64,000 nucleotides of DNA. Source: Rhodothermales bacterium (GTDB lineage: Bacteria; Bacteroidota; Rhodothermia; Rhodothermales; VXPQ01). This document shows, in pieces, positions 35,472-45,213 of the stretch. Position 1 is the stretch's first letter. Every line of letters starts with the position of its first letter. Both the position numbers and the translations under genes were made by a program. A model generated the notes under the pieces. It was not told where the DNA came from. It saw only the letters and a program-made list of their open reading frames with translations, and made no database searches. The stretch spans positions 1 to 64,000 of the forward strand of contig JAJECT010000039.1 in the NCBI GenBank assembly GCA_022821845.1, written 5' to 3'.

Positions 35472-37194
35472 TCCGGTCCCCGGTTTTTGTTCGACAGGTT
35501 GGCTGGGCGTTGTCCTGGTCTGGTGCATTGCGGGTTCGTTGAGCGCTTGTTCGCTTTCCGGCTCGCGGTCGGCAGACGAGGGGGGCGTCCGGCTTCCTGT
35601 TTTTACAAACGTGGCGGAAGAGGCTGGACTGGGCGGTTTCCGGCACGTCAATGGCGCAGCCGGGGACAAGTGGTATCCCGAGCAAATGGGATCCGGGGGA
35701 GGCTTTTTCGATTACGACGGCGACGGCTGGATCGATATTTTGCTTCTGGGCGGGGGCGACTGGGATCCCCAAACGCCGGTGCAAGCCGTGTTTCTGTACC
35801 GGAATAACGGCGACGGCACGTTCGCCGACGCGACGGAAGCGGCGGGCCTGGCGGACGTGGAGGGGTATACTATCGGGATGACCGCCGCCGACTACGACAA
35901 CGACGGGGACCCGGACCTCTACATTACCTGTCTGGAGGAGAATTTTTTCTTTCGCAACGACGGGGGGCGGTTCGTGGAGGCCACGCGCGAGGCGGGGCTG
36001 GACGGAAACGACATCTGGAGCAGTTCGGCTATTTTCTTCGATGCGGACCGGGACGGGGACGCCGATTTGTATGTAGCGAACTATGTGGACTGGACGCCGG
36101 AAACGGATATTTTTTGCCCGTCGGGCGGCGCGGTCAAGCTGTATTGCCATCCCGCCGTGTATACCGGGGTGCAGAGCCGGTACTACGTAAACGACGGGAA
36201 CGGCGCATTCGCGGACCGTACGGAAGCGGCCGGTTTTATGCCGACGCTGGGCAAGTCGCTGGGGGTGGCCGAACTGGATTTCAATTTCGACGGATGGCCG
36301 GACCTGGCCGTGGCGAACGACGGGGAGGGGGATTTGCTTTTCCGAAACAATGCGGACGGCACGTTCTCTGATATCGGCGTGCCGAGCGGCTTTGCGTTCA
36401 GCGAACACGGAGAAGCGCGCGCCGGGATGGGGATCGACGCCGGGATTACGGACAGTACGGGCCGCTATTCGCTGTACGTCGGCAACTTTGCAGGGGAAAT
36501 GATCGGGGTGTACCGCCACGAAGAGGGCGAATCGTTTACAGGCCGGGCCGGGCGGTCGCGCATTGGTTTTCCGGGCCTGCTGTCCCTTACGTTCGGACTC
36601 TTTTTGCTGGATGTGGACATGGATACGGACCTGGACCTGTTTGTGGCCAATGGGCATGTGCATCCCGACAGAACCGGCGAGAACGACCGCATCCGCTACC
36701 GGCAGCCCGCACAGCTTTTTCTGAACCGGGGGGACGGCGTGTTCGACGAATTTACGCCGGGGGCGGGCGTATGGACCCACTTGCTTGTGGGGCGCGGAGC
36801 GGCCTACGCGGATTATGATCGGGACGGGGATCAGGACATTCTTGTTACCGAGAACGGGGGGGCAGTCCATCTCTGGCGCAACGACACGGCGCCCGGCCGG
36901 TATCTGCGCGTGCATGTCGCGGGGCGGACAAGCAATCGGGACGGTCTGGGCGCCCGCGTCACGGCGCGATTGGGCGAATTGACCATGGAGCGGCGCATCC
37001 GGACCGGGTCCAGTTATCTTGCGCAATCGGAGCCGGTGGCGGCCTTTGGTTTGGGCAGCCAGGAGGCGGTCGATTCCCTGACCGTATACTGGCCCAGCGG
37101 CCTCGTAGAGCGGTTCGGCGAGGTGGCGGGTGGCCAGGACGTGCTGCTTGCAGAGGGCTCGGGGACGCTGCAACCTGTTCGGGTCGATCCATGA
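35407..37194 (+). CDS. CRTAC1-family lipoprotein, FG-GAP + ASPIC/UnbV (unit A, first)
   Basis: This protein of about 595 residues has a lipobox-like AGSLSAC after a hydrophobic stretch. FG-GAP/VCBS repeats follow, with calcium loops FDYDGDGWIDILLLGG, DYDNDGDPDLYIT and DFNFDGWPDLAVAN. It ends in the ASPIC/UnbV domain (RTGSSYLAQSEPVAAFGLG, YWPSGLVERF). The only in-frame ATG before the lipobox, at 35407, lies inside the PorV-like gene, giving a 65-base overlap; a non-ATG start nearer the lipobox is possible. Such proteins form seven-bladed propellers and are usually exported. Enzymatic role unknown. Confidence 0.8.
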   Translation: MPIRISVFSTRSSGSPLTSPSDPVPGFCSTGWLGVVLVWCIAGSLSACSLSGSRSADEGGVRLPVFTNVAEEAGLGGFRHVNGAAGDKWYPEQMGSGGGFFDYDGDGWIDILLLGGGDWDPQTPVQAVFLYRNNGDGTFADATEAAGLADVEGYTIGMTAADYDNDGDPDLYITCLEENFFFRNDGGRFVEATREAGLDGNDIWSSSAIFFDADRDGDADLYVANYVDWTPETDIFCPSGGAVKLYCHPAVYTGVQSRYYVNDGNGAFADRTEAAGFMPTLGKSLGVAELDFNFDGWPDLAVANDGEGDLLFRNNADGTFSDIGVPSGFAFSEHGEARAGMGIDAGITDSTGRYSLYVGNFAGEMIGVYRHEEGESFTGRAGRSRIGFPGLLSLTFGLFLLDVDMDTDLDLFVANGHVHPDRTGENDRIRYRQPAQLFLNRGDGVFDEFTPGAGVWTHLLVGRGAAYADYDRDGDQDILVTENGGAVHLWRNDTAPGRYLRVHVAGRTSNRDGLGARVTARLGELTMERRIRTGSSYLAQSEPVAAFGLGSQEAVDSLTVYWPSGLVERFGEVAGGQDVLLAEGSGTLQPVRVDP

Positions 37195-38963
37195 GGCAGG
37201 GTTTTCGGGGCCTGGTTCGCGTACTGCGCGCCCCGGAGGGCGTAGCGCGCTGTATGGTTGCGGCGGCATGTTGCGCCGGCATGGCGGCCGGATGCGCAGG
37301 GGGAGGCGAAGAGACTGATTCCGCCGCTACGTCCGCCACGCCGAGGTTCACGGATGTTACCGAAGCGGCGGGCCTGGGGACCTACCGGCACGAGAACGGG
37401 GGCTTTGGCCAGAAATGGATGCCGGAAGTGGTGGGTCCCGGCGGAGCGTTTCTGGACTACGACGGGGACGGGTGGCAGGATATTCTATTGGTGGGCGGCG
37501 GACGGTGGGCGCGCGTTTCCGACAAGCCGGTGGAAGCGGTGCGGCTCTACCGGAATCTCGGAGACGGCACGTTTGACGACGTGTCCGCTGCGGCGGGCCT
37601 TGCCGGACTGGAAGCGTACGGGTTTGGCGTGGCCGCCGCCGATTACGACAACGACGGGGATACGGATTTTTTCCTGACCGCCTTGCATGAAAACCTGCTC
37701 TTTCGCAACGAGGGCGGGTGGTTTGAGGAGGTGGGGAAGGAGGCGGGCCTTGCGGACGAGGCGCACTGGAGCGCCTCCGCTGTTTTTTTCGACGCCGACC
37801 GGGACGGCTGGGTCGATTTGTTCGTAGGGAACTATGTATCCTGGACCCCCGAGACAGATATTCCCTGTTTTCACGAGGCGGAGAAGGCCTATTGCACCCC
37901 GCAGAATTACGCGGGCGTCGCCAGCGCGTTTTATCGCAATCGGGGGGATGGCTCCTTTGCGGACGCGACGGAGGAAGCCGGTTTTGCGGGCGCCATCGAT
38001 CCGGCGCTGGACAAAACGCTTGGCGTCGCGGAACTGGACGTAACCGGCGACGGATATCCCGATGTGTACGTGGCGAACGATACGGAACGGAACCTGCTGT
38101 TCGCGAATCGGGGGGACGGTACGTTTGTCGAGGCGGGCGTACGCAGCGGCGTGGCGTACGACCAGCATGGACAGGCGCGGGCCGGCATGGGGGTGGATGC
38201 GGGCGTAGTGGACAGCACGGGCGAAACAACCATTTTCGTGGGGAATTTCACCCAGGAAACGGTGAGCGTTTTCCGGCACGCCTCGAATGGATATTTTACG
38301 GATCGGGCAACCGCATCCCGCATTGGCTTTCCCACGATGGGCACCCTGACCTTCGGCCTGTTTCTTTTCGATGCGGACCTGGACGGCGACCTGGACCTTT
38401 TTCTGGCGAATGGGCATGTGCTGGAGCATATCGCCGAGATTCTTGAGGGCGCGACCTTTGCCGAACCGGCGCAGCTTTTTCTGAATCGGGGCGACGGGGT
38501 GTTCGACGAGGCGCTTTCGGCGACCGGCGTGCTTGCCCGTCCGCTGGTGGCCCGCGGCGCGGCGTACGCAGACTACGACCGGGACGGCGACCTGGATATC
38601 TTGCTGCTGGAAAACGCTGGCCCGGCCCATCTCTGGCGCAACGATCTGGAGGACGCCCGGTGGCTGAGCGTCCAATTGGAAGGCCGCGACAGCAACCGCA
38701 GCGCGCTGGGCGCCCGCATCGAGGCGGTCGTCGGCGGCTTGCGTATGGCGCGGCGCATCCGGTCGGGTTCGAGTTTTTTGTCGCAGTCCGCCTTGCCCGC
38801 GGTATTCGGGTTGGGAGCATGGCGGCAAGTAGATAGTCTAATAGTGCGCTGGCCAAGCGGTCTGACGGAACGCTTTGCCGACGTAAAGGCCGGGCAGGAA
38901 GTGACGCTCGTGGAGGGGTCCGGCGTATTGCGCCCGGCGGAACCCGCCGCAGAGCGCCAATAA
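37191..38963 (+). CDS. CRTAC1-family lipoprotein (unit A, second)
   Basis: This 590-residue paralogue of the preceding gene starts at an ATG overlapping its stop by ATGA. A signal segment with AAGCAGGG lipobox is followed by FLDYDGDGWQDILLVGGG, DYDNDGDTDFFLT, FDADRDGWVDLFVGNY and DADLDGDLDLFLANG propeller/calcium loops. The last ~90 residues are ASPIC/UnbV (RRIRSGSSFLSQSALPAVFGLG, RWPSGLTERF). The tandem pair probably arose by duplication. A TPR lipoprotein follows. Confidence 0.82.
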   Translation: MRQGFRGLVRVLRAPEGVARCMVAAACCAGMAAGCAGGGEETDSAATSATPRFTDVTEAAGLGTYRHENGGFGQKWMPEVVGPGGAFLDYDGDGWQDILLVGGGRWARVSDKPVEAVRLYRNLGDGTFDDVSAAAGLAGLEAYGFGVAAADYDNDGDTDFFLTALHENLLFRNEGGWFEEVGKEAGLADEAHWSASAVFFDADRDGWVDLFVGNYVSWTPETDIPCFHEAEKAYCTPQNYAGVASAFYRNRGDGSFADATEEAGFAGAIDPALDKTLGVAELDVTGDGYPDVYVANDTERNLLFANRGDGTFVEAGVRSGVAYDQHGQARAGMGVDAGVVDSTGETTIFVGNFTQETVSVFRHASNGYFTDRATASRIGFPTMGTLTFGLFLFDADLDGDLDLFLANGHVLEHIAEILEGATFAEPAQLFLNRGDGVFDEALSATGVLARPLVARGAAYADYDRDGDLDILLLENAGPAHLWRNDLEDARWLSVQLEGRDSNRSALGARIEAVVGGLRMARRIRSGSSFLSQSALPAVFGLGAWRQVDSLIVRWPSGLTERFADVKAGQEVTLVEGSGVLRPAEPAAERQ

Positions 38964-39010
38964 AAGCGCCCATAAAAACGCAAAATATTCTTTGCGGACA
39001 GGAAAAAAGC

Positions 39011-40246
39011 ATGATACGACGGCTTTGCATCGCAGCGATCGCTTGCTTCCTTGCGGGTTGCGCGCAGGAAAGCGCCGCGCCGCCTCCTACCCGGACGGAA
39101 GCGCTTCGCGCCTCGCTGGACCTGAACGTACAACGGTTTATGTTGCAGGCCGATGCGGCATGGCGCGAGGGAAATTACCTGCATGCGCTGGCGCTTACGG
39201 ACAGCGTGGAACGCTATGCGCCGGACCTTGCGGATACGTACTTCCTGCGCGGCCGAATCTACACGGACCTGAACCAGCTTGAGGTCGCCAATGCCGCGTA
39301 CGCCACCGCGCTTGCGGCGGACGAGGCGTATCGCGGCGCGCACATGAATATCGGCATAAATCATTTTCGCCGGGGGCGCCTCCGGGACGCCATTGCTGCG
39401 TTCCGCCGGGAAGAGGCCGTCGAACCGAATACGCATCTGTATCTCGAAATGGGCCGAACGTACGCCAAACTGGGCATGGCCGACAGCGCGCAGTGGTCGT
39501 ACGAGCAATCGATCCGGATAGATAGCGCGAACACGACGGCGTACATGTGGCTGGGCCAACTCCACGAGGAAATGGGGGATTTCGAGACAGCCATCGCCTT
39601 GTCGAAACGCGCTGCCGAAATCAGGCCGGAGAGCGTGGATTACCGCTATGTCGTCGGGACGCAACTGTTTCGTACGGGCGAGGTGGAAGAGGCGATCATC
39701 CAGCTCCGCGCAGTGGTGGAAGAACGGCCCTGGCATCATGGCGCGCAGTACAACCTGGGGCAGGCGTTGATGCGCTTGGGCGAAGAGGCCGAGGCGGAAG
39801 TGCATTTGGCCCTGGCCGAGGAAGCGCAGCAAATCCAGCAGGAGATCAACGAGGCGCACGATGCCGTGAACCGGAATCCAAGCGAGGTGCAGAACTGGCT
39901 GGACCTTAGCGACGTGCATCGCAGGGCCGGGATGTACGACCGGGCGCTGGACGCCTACAAGCGGGCCATCGCCATTGTGCCGAACGACCTGCGGCTGCAT
40001 GTGAACCTGGCGTCGCTGATGATGGAAAGCGGCGACGCCGACGGCGCCATTGCGCAATACCGGATGATCGTGGACCGCGATCCGTCGTTCGCGGACGCCT
40101 GGCTGAATCTGGGCGTGGCGTATGGAAACGCCGGACGATACGACGAGGCGCGCCAGGCCTGGGAGATGACGATTCGGCTGGATTCGGGCAATCGAACCGC
40201 CCGGAACTATCTGAACCAGCTGGCCCGTATGGCGAGCGAAAATTAA
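39011..40246 (+). CDS. TPR-repeat lipoprotein (unit A)
   Basis: This 411-residue protein has a short signal and lipobox CFLAGCAQE. About nine tetratricopeptide repeats follow. Diagnostic words shared with the unit B TPR proteins are RYAPDLADTYFLRGRIY, DSAQWSYE, WLGQLHEEMGDFETAI and WHHGAQYNLGQALMRLG. It is probably periplasmic or on the inner leaflet of the outer membrane, as a scaffold for the neighbouring CRTAC1 proteins. No catalytic motif is present. Confidence 0.82.
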   Translation: MIRRLCIAAIACFLAGCAQESAAPPPTRTEALRASLDLNVQRFMLQADAAWREGNYLHALALTDSVERYAPDLADTYFLRGRIYTDLNQLEVANAAYATALAADEAYRGAHMNIGINHFRRGRLRDAIAAFRREEAVEPNTHLYLEMGRTYAKLGMADSAQWSYEQSIRIDSANTTAYMWLGQLHEEMGDFETAIALSKRAAEIRPESVDYRYVVGTQLFRTGEVEEAIIQLRAVVEERPWHHGAQYNLGQALMRLGEEAEAEVHLALAEEAQQIQQEINEAHDAVNRNPSEVQNWLDLSDVHRRAGMYDRALDAYKRAIAIVPNDLRLHVNLASLMMESGDADGAIAQYRMIVDRDPSFADAWLNLGVAYGNAGRYDEARQAWEMTIRLDSGNRTARNYLNQLARMASEN

Positions 40247-40286
40247 CCCTCTGTTTGTTCAACCCGCTTTTTACGCTGTTGCATCC

Positions 40287-41636
40287 ATGTTTTCGTCTGC
40301 ATTTTCCCGATTTCCGCTTGATTTGTCCTGCATGGTTTGCATAGCCGGGCGTTGCGCCTCGGTTGCGACGGTTTGCCTTGCGGCATGCGTTTTTTTATGG
40401 AATGCCCAGGATATTCAGGCGCAAACAGCCGTTCCGCCCGGAGAAGCGCTGGAGGCGGGGGTCTGGACCGGATTCATGCAAAATCCCGGCGGTTCGCCCT
40501 TTGGCGTAACGATCCACGCGCCCGCTCCCGGGGATTCCTCGGAAGCCTTTTTGCAGATCGAGCACTTGCTGCAGGACGAATTTCGCGTGGAGGGCGCGCG
40601 CGTCATAGAAGGGTTTCTGACCTTGTCCTGGTGGCCCGCGTTTCGGATAGATTGCGAACTGGAACGCGAACCGGATGGCGTATTCGTGGGCATTTGCTCC
40701 GACGAGGACGCCAGCATGGGCCCTGCAACGCTTGCGCCCCCCGGCCTGGGGACTTCTGCGGATCGTCTGTCCCGGGAGCGCGTGGAGCGGCGCATCGCCC
40801 GGCTTGAGCGGAGCATGCGGTACCGCGAACTGGATTTGCTTGACGGCCCGCGCGGGACCAAAGTGGACGTGGGCGGCTATGGCCTGTATGCGCTGGACGA
40901 AGGCGAGGGCATGCCCGTCGTGTTCCTGTCCGATTTGGGCGAAGACCTGCGCGTATGGGATTACGCGCACCATGACGCGCAGGCGTTTGCCCGGGCCATC
41001 TCGTATTCGCGTTCGGGGCTGGGGTACTCGGACCCTGCGCCGTCCTCTGGCGAGGCCGAACGGACGCCCGCCGCGCTTGCCGAGGAACTCCATGCCCTTT
41101 TGCAGCGATTGTCCGTCGAGCCGCCGTACGTACTGGCGGCGCACGGGCTGGGCGCCGTAATCGCCCGGACTTTCGCTGCGCGCTATCCCGACGCCGTGGC
41201 GGGGCTGGTGCTGGCGGAGCCGGCGCACGAGCAGGAGATTGAGCGGCTTTCCGCCCTGGACGAAGCCTCTGCGGATCGGTATATGGCCGGCAGGACTATG
41301 CTGTATAGCCTTGCGTCGCCCGCCGAGCGCGCCGAATTCGCGTTCTACGAGGAGATGGTGGAAACCGGCGCGTTGCCGGCGGGCGGAGACATGCCGGACG
41401 TCCCTGTCGTGGTTTTGACGTCCCTGCGCCTTCCGGAAACGCCGCGCTGGGTGGGCGAAACAGAGGCCGGGATTCGGGCGAAGGCTGCGTTGCGGGAGGA
41501 ATGGCTCGAAGGGTTCGCATGGCGGCGGCATGTGCAGACCCGCCGCAGCGGAACGTGGTTCCATCGGGAGGCGCCGGATTTCGTGGTGGAAGCCATTCGG
41601 GAGGTTATGGACGCCGCTTTGAAAGAAACCCGCTAA
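40287..41636 (+). CDS. Alpha/beta-hydrolase fold protein, nucleophile lost
   Basis: This 449-residue exported protein has an N-terminal hydrophobic segment, then a ~150-residue beta-rich domain (FMQNPGGSPFGVTIHAP), then an alpha/beta-hydrolase domain from about residue 190. The fold is clear: VVFLSDLGEDLRVWDY, SYSRSGLGYSDP, PPYVLAAHGLGAVIARTFAARYPD and GLVLAEPAHE. The nucleophile elbow, normally GHSLGG, reads AHGLGA, so Ser is replaced by Gly287. The terminal SGHxxH motif reads SGTWFH. It is probably a pseudoenzyme. It is present only in unit A, not B. Confidence 0.8.
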   Translation: MFSSAFSRFPLDLSCMVCIAGRCASVATVCLAACVFLWNAQDIQAQTAVPPGEALEAGVWTGFMQNPGGSPFGVTIHAPAPGDSSEAFLQIEHLLQDEFRVEGARVIEGFLTLSWWPAFRIDCELEREPDGVFVGICSDEDASMGPATLAPPGLGTSADRLSRERVERRIARLERSMRYRELDLLDGPRGTKVDVGGYGLYALDEGEGMPVVFLSDLGEDLRVWDYAHHDAQAFARAISYSRSGLGYSDPAPSSGEAERTPAALAEELHALLQRLSVEPPYVLAAHGLGAVIARTFAARYPDAVAGLVLAEPAHEQEIERLSALDEASADRYMAGRTMLYSLASPAERAEFAFYEEMVETGALPAGGDMPDVPVVVLTSLRLPETPRWVGETEAGIRAKAALREEWLEGFAWRRHVQTRRSGTWFHREAPDFVVEAIREVMDAALKETR

Positions 41637-41696
41637 ACGGAATGTACGATTCGGGAATGCTTCGATAGATCGGCGACGCGCCGGGCAGGGGGCGAT

Positions 41697-44048
41697 ATGG
41701 GACAGGAACGGTTGCGCAACACGCTTGGGAATGTCCTGCGCAGGGATAGGCGCGCCCGGTCGTTTGCGCGGCGGGCGATGTGGTCTGGATTGGCCGGGAT
41801 CGTCTGGTTTTTCGCTCCCGGCGCGGCAGCCGCGCAGCAAGCCTCTGTCAGCGGGTTCGTTACCGACGTTGCGGACGGACAGCCGCTGGAACTGGTCAAT
41901 GTGGCGCTGGAGCAGGGCGGAGAACTGGTACGCGGGGCGGCGACGAACGAGGACGGATTGTATGTGATCGCGGGCCTCGCGCCTGGCGCTTACCGGATCG
42001 AGGCGCGCTTCGTCGGGTATCGTCCGCATGTCGATTCGCTCCAGCTCCAGGCAGGCGCGGTCCGGACATACAATATCGCGCTGGAGGCGGCGGACGAAGA
42101 GATGGAGGAGGTGCTGGTGGAATCGGAGCGAGAGGGGGGCGGCGCCCGCGTGACCGCCGGGCAACAGACGATCCGGGCCGCCGATATCGAATATGTGCCG
42201 GGGCCGGACGTAACCGGCGACCTTGCAACCTATTTGTCCGCGCAGCCGGGCATCGTAACGACAGGCGACCGGGGCGGGCAGCTGTTCATTCGGGGCGGGG
42301 AGCCTTCCCAGAATCTCGTGCAGCTGGACGGCATTCTGCTGTACCAGCCGTTTCACATCATGGGATTTTATTCCGCCTTTCCGGCGGACAATATCAACCG
42401 GGTGGATATTTACGCAGGGGGATACGGAAGCGAATTCGGGGGATGGATTTCTTCGGTGATCGACATTTCGTCGCGCACGGGCAACATGCGCCGCTTCGCC
42501 GCCTCGGCGTCCGCCTCTCCGTTTTTGAGTTCGGCGCGCCTGGAGGGTCCCTTGTGGCCGCGCCGCATTTCCATGGCCGCTTCCGTGCGCAGGTCGAACA
42601 TCGAACAGGGCGTCGCCCGCTACCTGGACGACGACTTGCCGTTCACGTTTGGCGACGCCTTCTTCAAGGTGCACGGCGTGGTCAAGAGCAATATGCGCGC
42701 TTCGGTAACGGGCCTGAAAACCTGGGATCGCGGGTTTTTGACCGGAGATACGGGCGGAATCCAGGAAGAAATAGGGTGGCGCAACGACGCCCTCGGCGCG
42801 CGGCTGCTGATGTTGCCCCGCGTTTTTTCGATCATGGCCAATTTTCACGTATCCTGGTCGCGGCTCGAAACGGAGCTTGGACCCCGCGAAGACCCCATCC
42901 GCTGGTCCCGTATCGAGAACACGCATGTTGCGGCGGACGCGACGTATTTCGGCGACGGGATCGACGCCCGGGGCGGCACCGAATTGCGCGCCACCAGGCT
43001 GAACAGCGCCATCGGGGGGCTGTACCAGAATATAGAACTCCGGTATGCAAGCGTGCCCCAGTGGGGGAGCTACCTCGATCTCGATATAGCGCCGGGGGGC
43101 GGATTCAGTATTCGTCCGGGCGCGCGACTGCAATTCTACCGGGTCCGTTTCGAGCCGTTTATCGAACCCCGGCTGCGCGCGGTATGGCAACGGGGAATCC
43201 ATGAAATCAGCGCGGCCTGGGGCGTGTATCATCAGGAAATTCTGGGCCTCAACGACCGCCGGGACGCCGCCAGCGTGTTCACCGTATGGGCCAATGTGCC
43301 GAAGAACAATCCCGATCTGTTGAATGTCCTGAAAGGACGGCCGCAGCGTGCTGCGCACTTCTTGCTGGGATACCGCGCCCAGCCGTTGCGGCGGCTGGAA
43401 TGGTCCGTGGAGGGGTACTACCGCCGTTTGTCGAACCTTTTCATTTCCGAGTGGACGAGTTACCCCCGGTTCATATCGAGATTGCAGCCGGCTACGGGCC
43501 GCTCGATGGGCGTGGACGTTCGCGTCGAGCTGCGCGGGCGGCGGTTCTACGGCTACGCCAACTACGGCCTGTCCTCGACCCGGTACGAGGCAGAGGATGC
43601 GTCCATTCCACTCTGGTACGGCGAAGAGACCCTGAAATTTCGTCCCCCCCACGACCGGCGGCATCAGTTGAATATCGTGGCCGCCGTCGAGGCGGGGGGA
43701 TTCGATCTGAGCGCGCGCTGGGATTTCGGATCGGGCCTTCCGTTCAGCCGCGCCGTGGGGTTCGACGGGTTTTTGCTGGTGGACGACGTGGAAAAGGCGG
43801 TGGATACGCCTTCTACGCGGCGGATCATTTACGAACGACCCTTCAATGCGCTCTTGCCGACGTATCACCGGCTGGACCTATCGGTGGAGCGGACGTTTTC
43901 CATCGGGTCCGTGGACGTGGCGCTCCTGGCCAGCGCGATCAATGCGTATGGCCGCCGCAACATTTTCTACCTCGATATTTTTACGCTGAACCGGGTCGAT
44001 CAGCTTCCCTTCGTGCCTTCTCTCGGGATGAAAGTGTCTTTCGAATGA
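41697..44048 (+). CDS. TonB-dependent receptor (unit A, second)
   Basis: This 783-residue outer-membrane receptor is of a subtype different from TBDR A1. A signal region (MWSGLAGIVWFFAPGAAAA) leads to a regulatory-like domain (SGFVTDVADGQPLELVNVAL, RGAATNEDGLYVIAG). The plug has LFIRGGEPSQNLVQLDG and DIYAGGYGSEFGGWISSVID. The barrel ends VPSLGMKVSFE. It overlaps the next lipoprotein gene by ATGA, so the two are coupled. The unit B paralogue is 59478-61763, with the same motif order. Substrate unknown. Confidence 0.88.
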   Translation: MGQERLRNTLGNVLRRDRRARSFARRAMWSGLAGIVWFFAPGAAAAQQASVSGFVTDVADGQPLELVNVALEQGGELVRGAATNEDGLYVIAGLAPGAYRIEARFVGYRPHVDSLQLQAGAVRTYNIALEAADEEMEEVLVESEREGGGARVTAGQQTIRAADIEYVPGPDVTGDLATYLSAQPGIVTTGDRGGQLFIRGGEPSQNLVQLDGILLYQPFHIMGFYSAFPADNINRVDIYAGGYGSEFGGWISSVIDISSRTGNMRRFAASASASPFLSSARLEGPLWPRRISMAASVRRSNIEQGVARYLDDDLPFTFGDAFFKVHGVVKSNMRASVTGLKTWDRGFLTGDTGGIQEEIGWRNDALGARLLMLPRVFSIMANFHVSWSRLETELGPREDPIRWSRIENTHVAADATYFGDGIDARGGTELRATRLNSAIGGLYQNIELRYASVPQWGSYLDLDIAPGGGFSIRPGARLQFYRVRFEPFIEPRLRAVWQRGIHEISAAWGVYHQEILGLNDRRDAASVFTVWANVPKNNPDLLNVLKGRPQRAAHFLLGYRAQPLRRLEWSVEGYYRRLSNLFISEWTSYPRFISRLQPATGRSMGVDVRVELRGRRFYGYANYGLSSTRYEAEDASIPLWYGEETLKFRPPHDRRHQLNIVAAVEAGGFDLSARWDFGSGLPFSRAVGFDGFLLVDDVEKAVDTPSTRRIIYERPFNALLPTYHRLDLSVERTFSIGSVDVALLASAINAYGRRNIFYLDIFTLNRVDQLPFVPSLGMKVSFE

Positions 44049-45004
44049 GGTTCGCGCAGAACATATCGCACGGGTTTCGGGCGCGGCGGCGTTTCCCGGC
44101 CCGCGCCACCCTCGTTCCGTGCGTCTTCGCGGCGCTTTTGGGGTTGAGCGCATGCGAGGAAGACGTGGTGGCGGTCGTCGGGACGGATGTGCCGTATTCG
44201 ATCTATGGCGTGTTGTCCCCGCAACTCGATTCGCAATGGGTGCGGATTTTCCCGGTGGAGGAGCGGCTGGTTCCCGCGACGCCGGAGCCGCTGGACGTAC
44301 GGGTTGTTTCCACGGATCGCGCGACGGGCGAGCGATACGACTGGCGCGATTCCGTCATCGTGGATTTTGCGGATCAGTACGCGCACGTGTACTACGCCCC
44401 GTTCCAGGCGCGTTTTGGGCATACCTACGAGATTGCGGCCATGCGTTCGGACGGCGCGCAGTCCACGGTCGAGGTAACGGTGCCGCCCGAGGCGGAAATC
44501 ATTCCCCAGGATCCGGTGATCAACTTTGCTTCCGTGTCGCAGCCGTTGCTGGTTCGGGGAGCCGTGCCTGGCCTCGTGCAGGTGGAAGCGACGTATACCA
44601 TAGCGTACAAGCTCGCCAACGAGCCAGATATCCAATCGGGTAATATTGTCATCCCCTACATATTGCGGCATGAAGAAACGAGCGAAGGCTGGGTCGTTCC
44701 TATGGCCCTGCGGGAGGATTTTCTGGAGGTTACCGCAACCCTTGCGCAGCAGGTGGACGTAGGCCTTGACTTGCGCGTGGGTATTATTCTGCTGAGCGTA
44801 ACGCTGCGATTGATCGCCGCCGACGCAGCGTGGGACCCGCCGGGGGGGCTTTTTGATCGGGATATTCTGGTGCAGCCGAACGTGATGCGGAACGTGCGCA
44901 ACGGATTCGGCTTCGTAGGCGCAGGCTACCGCATGGAAATACAGTGGCTGCCTCCGCGCGAAGCCATCGAAGCGGCCGGATTCCGCTCGCCGGAAGAAAA
45001 TTAG
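44045..45004 (+). CDS. DUF4249-like outer-membrane lipoprotein (unit A)
   Basis: This 319-residue lipoprotein has an N-terminal signal and lipobox LLGLSACEED, then GTDVPYSIYGVLSPQLDSQWVRIFPVEE, a beta-rich Ig-like middle (VEVTVPPEAEI) and a C-terminal NGFGFVGAGYRMEIQW. Proteins of this layout partner TonB-dependent receptors in Bacteroidota. It is translationally coupled to the TBDR (ATGA). It is paralogous to 61766-62875. Family name is given with caution. Confidence 0.65.
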   Translation: MRFAQNISHGFRARRRFPARATLVPCVFAALLGLSACEEDVVAVVGTDVPYSIYGVLSPQLDSQWVRIFPVEERLVPATPEPLDVRVVSTDRATGERYDWRDSVIVDFADQYAHVYYAPFQARFGHTYEIAAMRSDGAQSTVEVTVPPEAEIIPQDPVINFASVSQPLLVRGAVPGLVQVEATYTIAYKLANEPDIQSGNIVIPYILRHEETSEGWVVPMALREDFLEVTATLAQQVDVGLDLRVGIILLSVTLRLIAADAAWDPPGGLFDRDILVQPNVMRNVRNGFGFVGAGYRMEIQWLPPREAIEAAGFRSPEEN

Positions 45005-45072
45005 CGGGGCGTCGCTCGCGGGGCGAGGACGGACGGGTTTTTTCCCGGATTTCCGAAAAAAAAAGATTTCCC

Positions 45073-45101
45073 TTGCAATTGTTTTTCATAAAGCCTATCA
45101 T
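45073..45101 (+). promoter_or_regulatory. Promoter of unit B
   Basis: TTGCAA (45073-45078) and TATCAT (45096-45101) are separated by 17 bases in the AT-rich part of the 209-base gap between units. A leader of about 110 bases precedes the ATG at 45214. Confidence 0.55.
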
Positions 45102-45213
45102 GCTTTTCATAGCAAATTCTACAATGTCGCGCGCAAGGTCCCGTGGAGGGCGCGCCCGGCACACTCCTCGACCGCACGAACACTCACGTAAACCATATCT
45201 GGGGGATCGGCCC

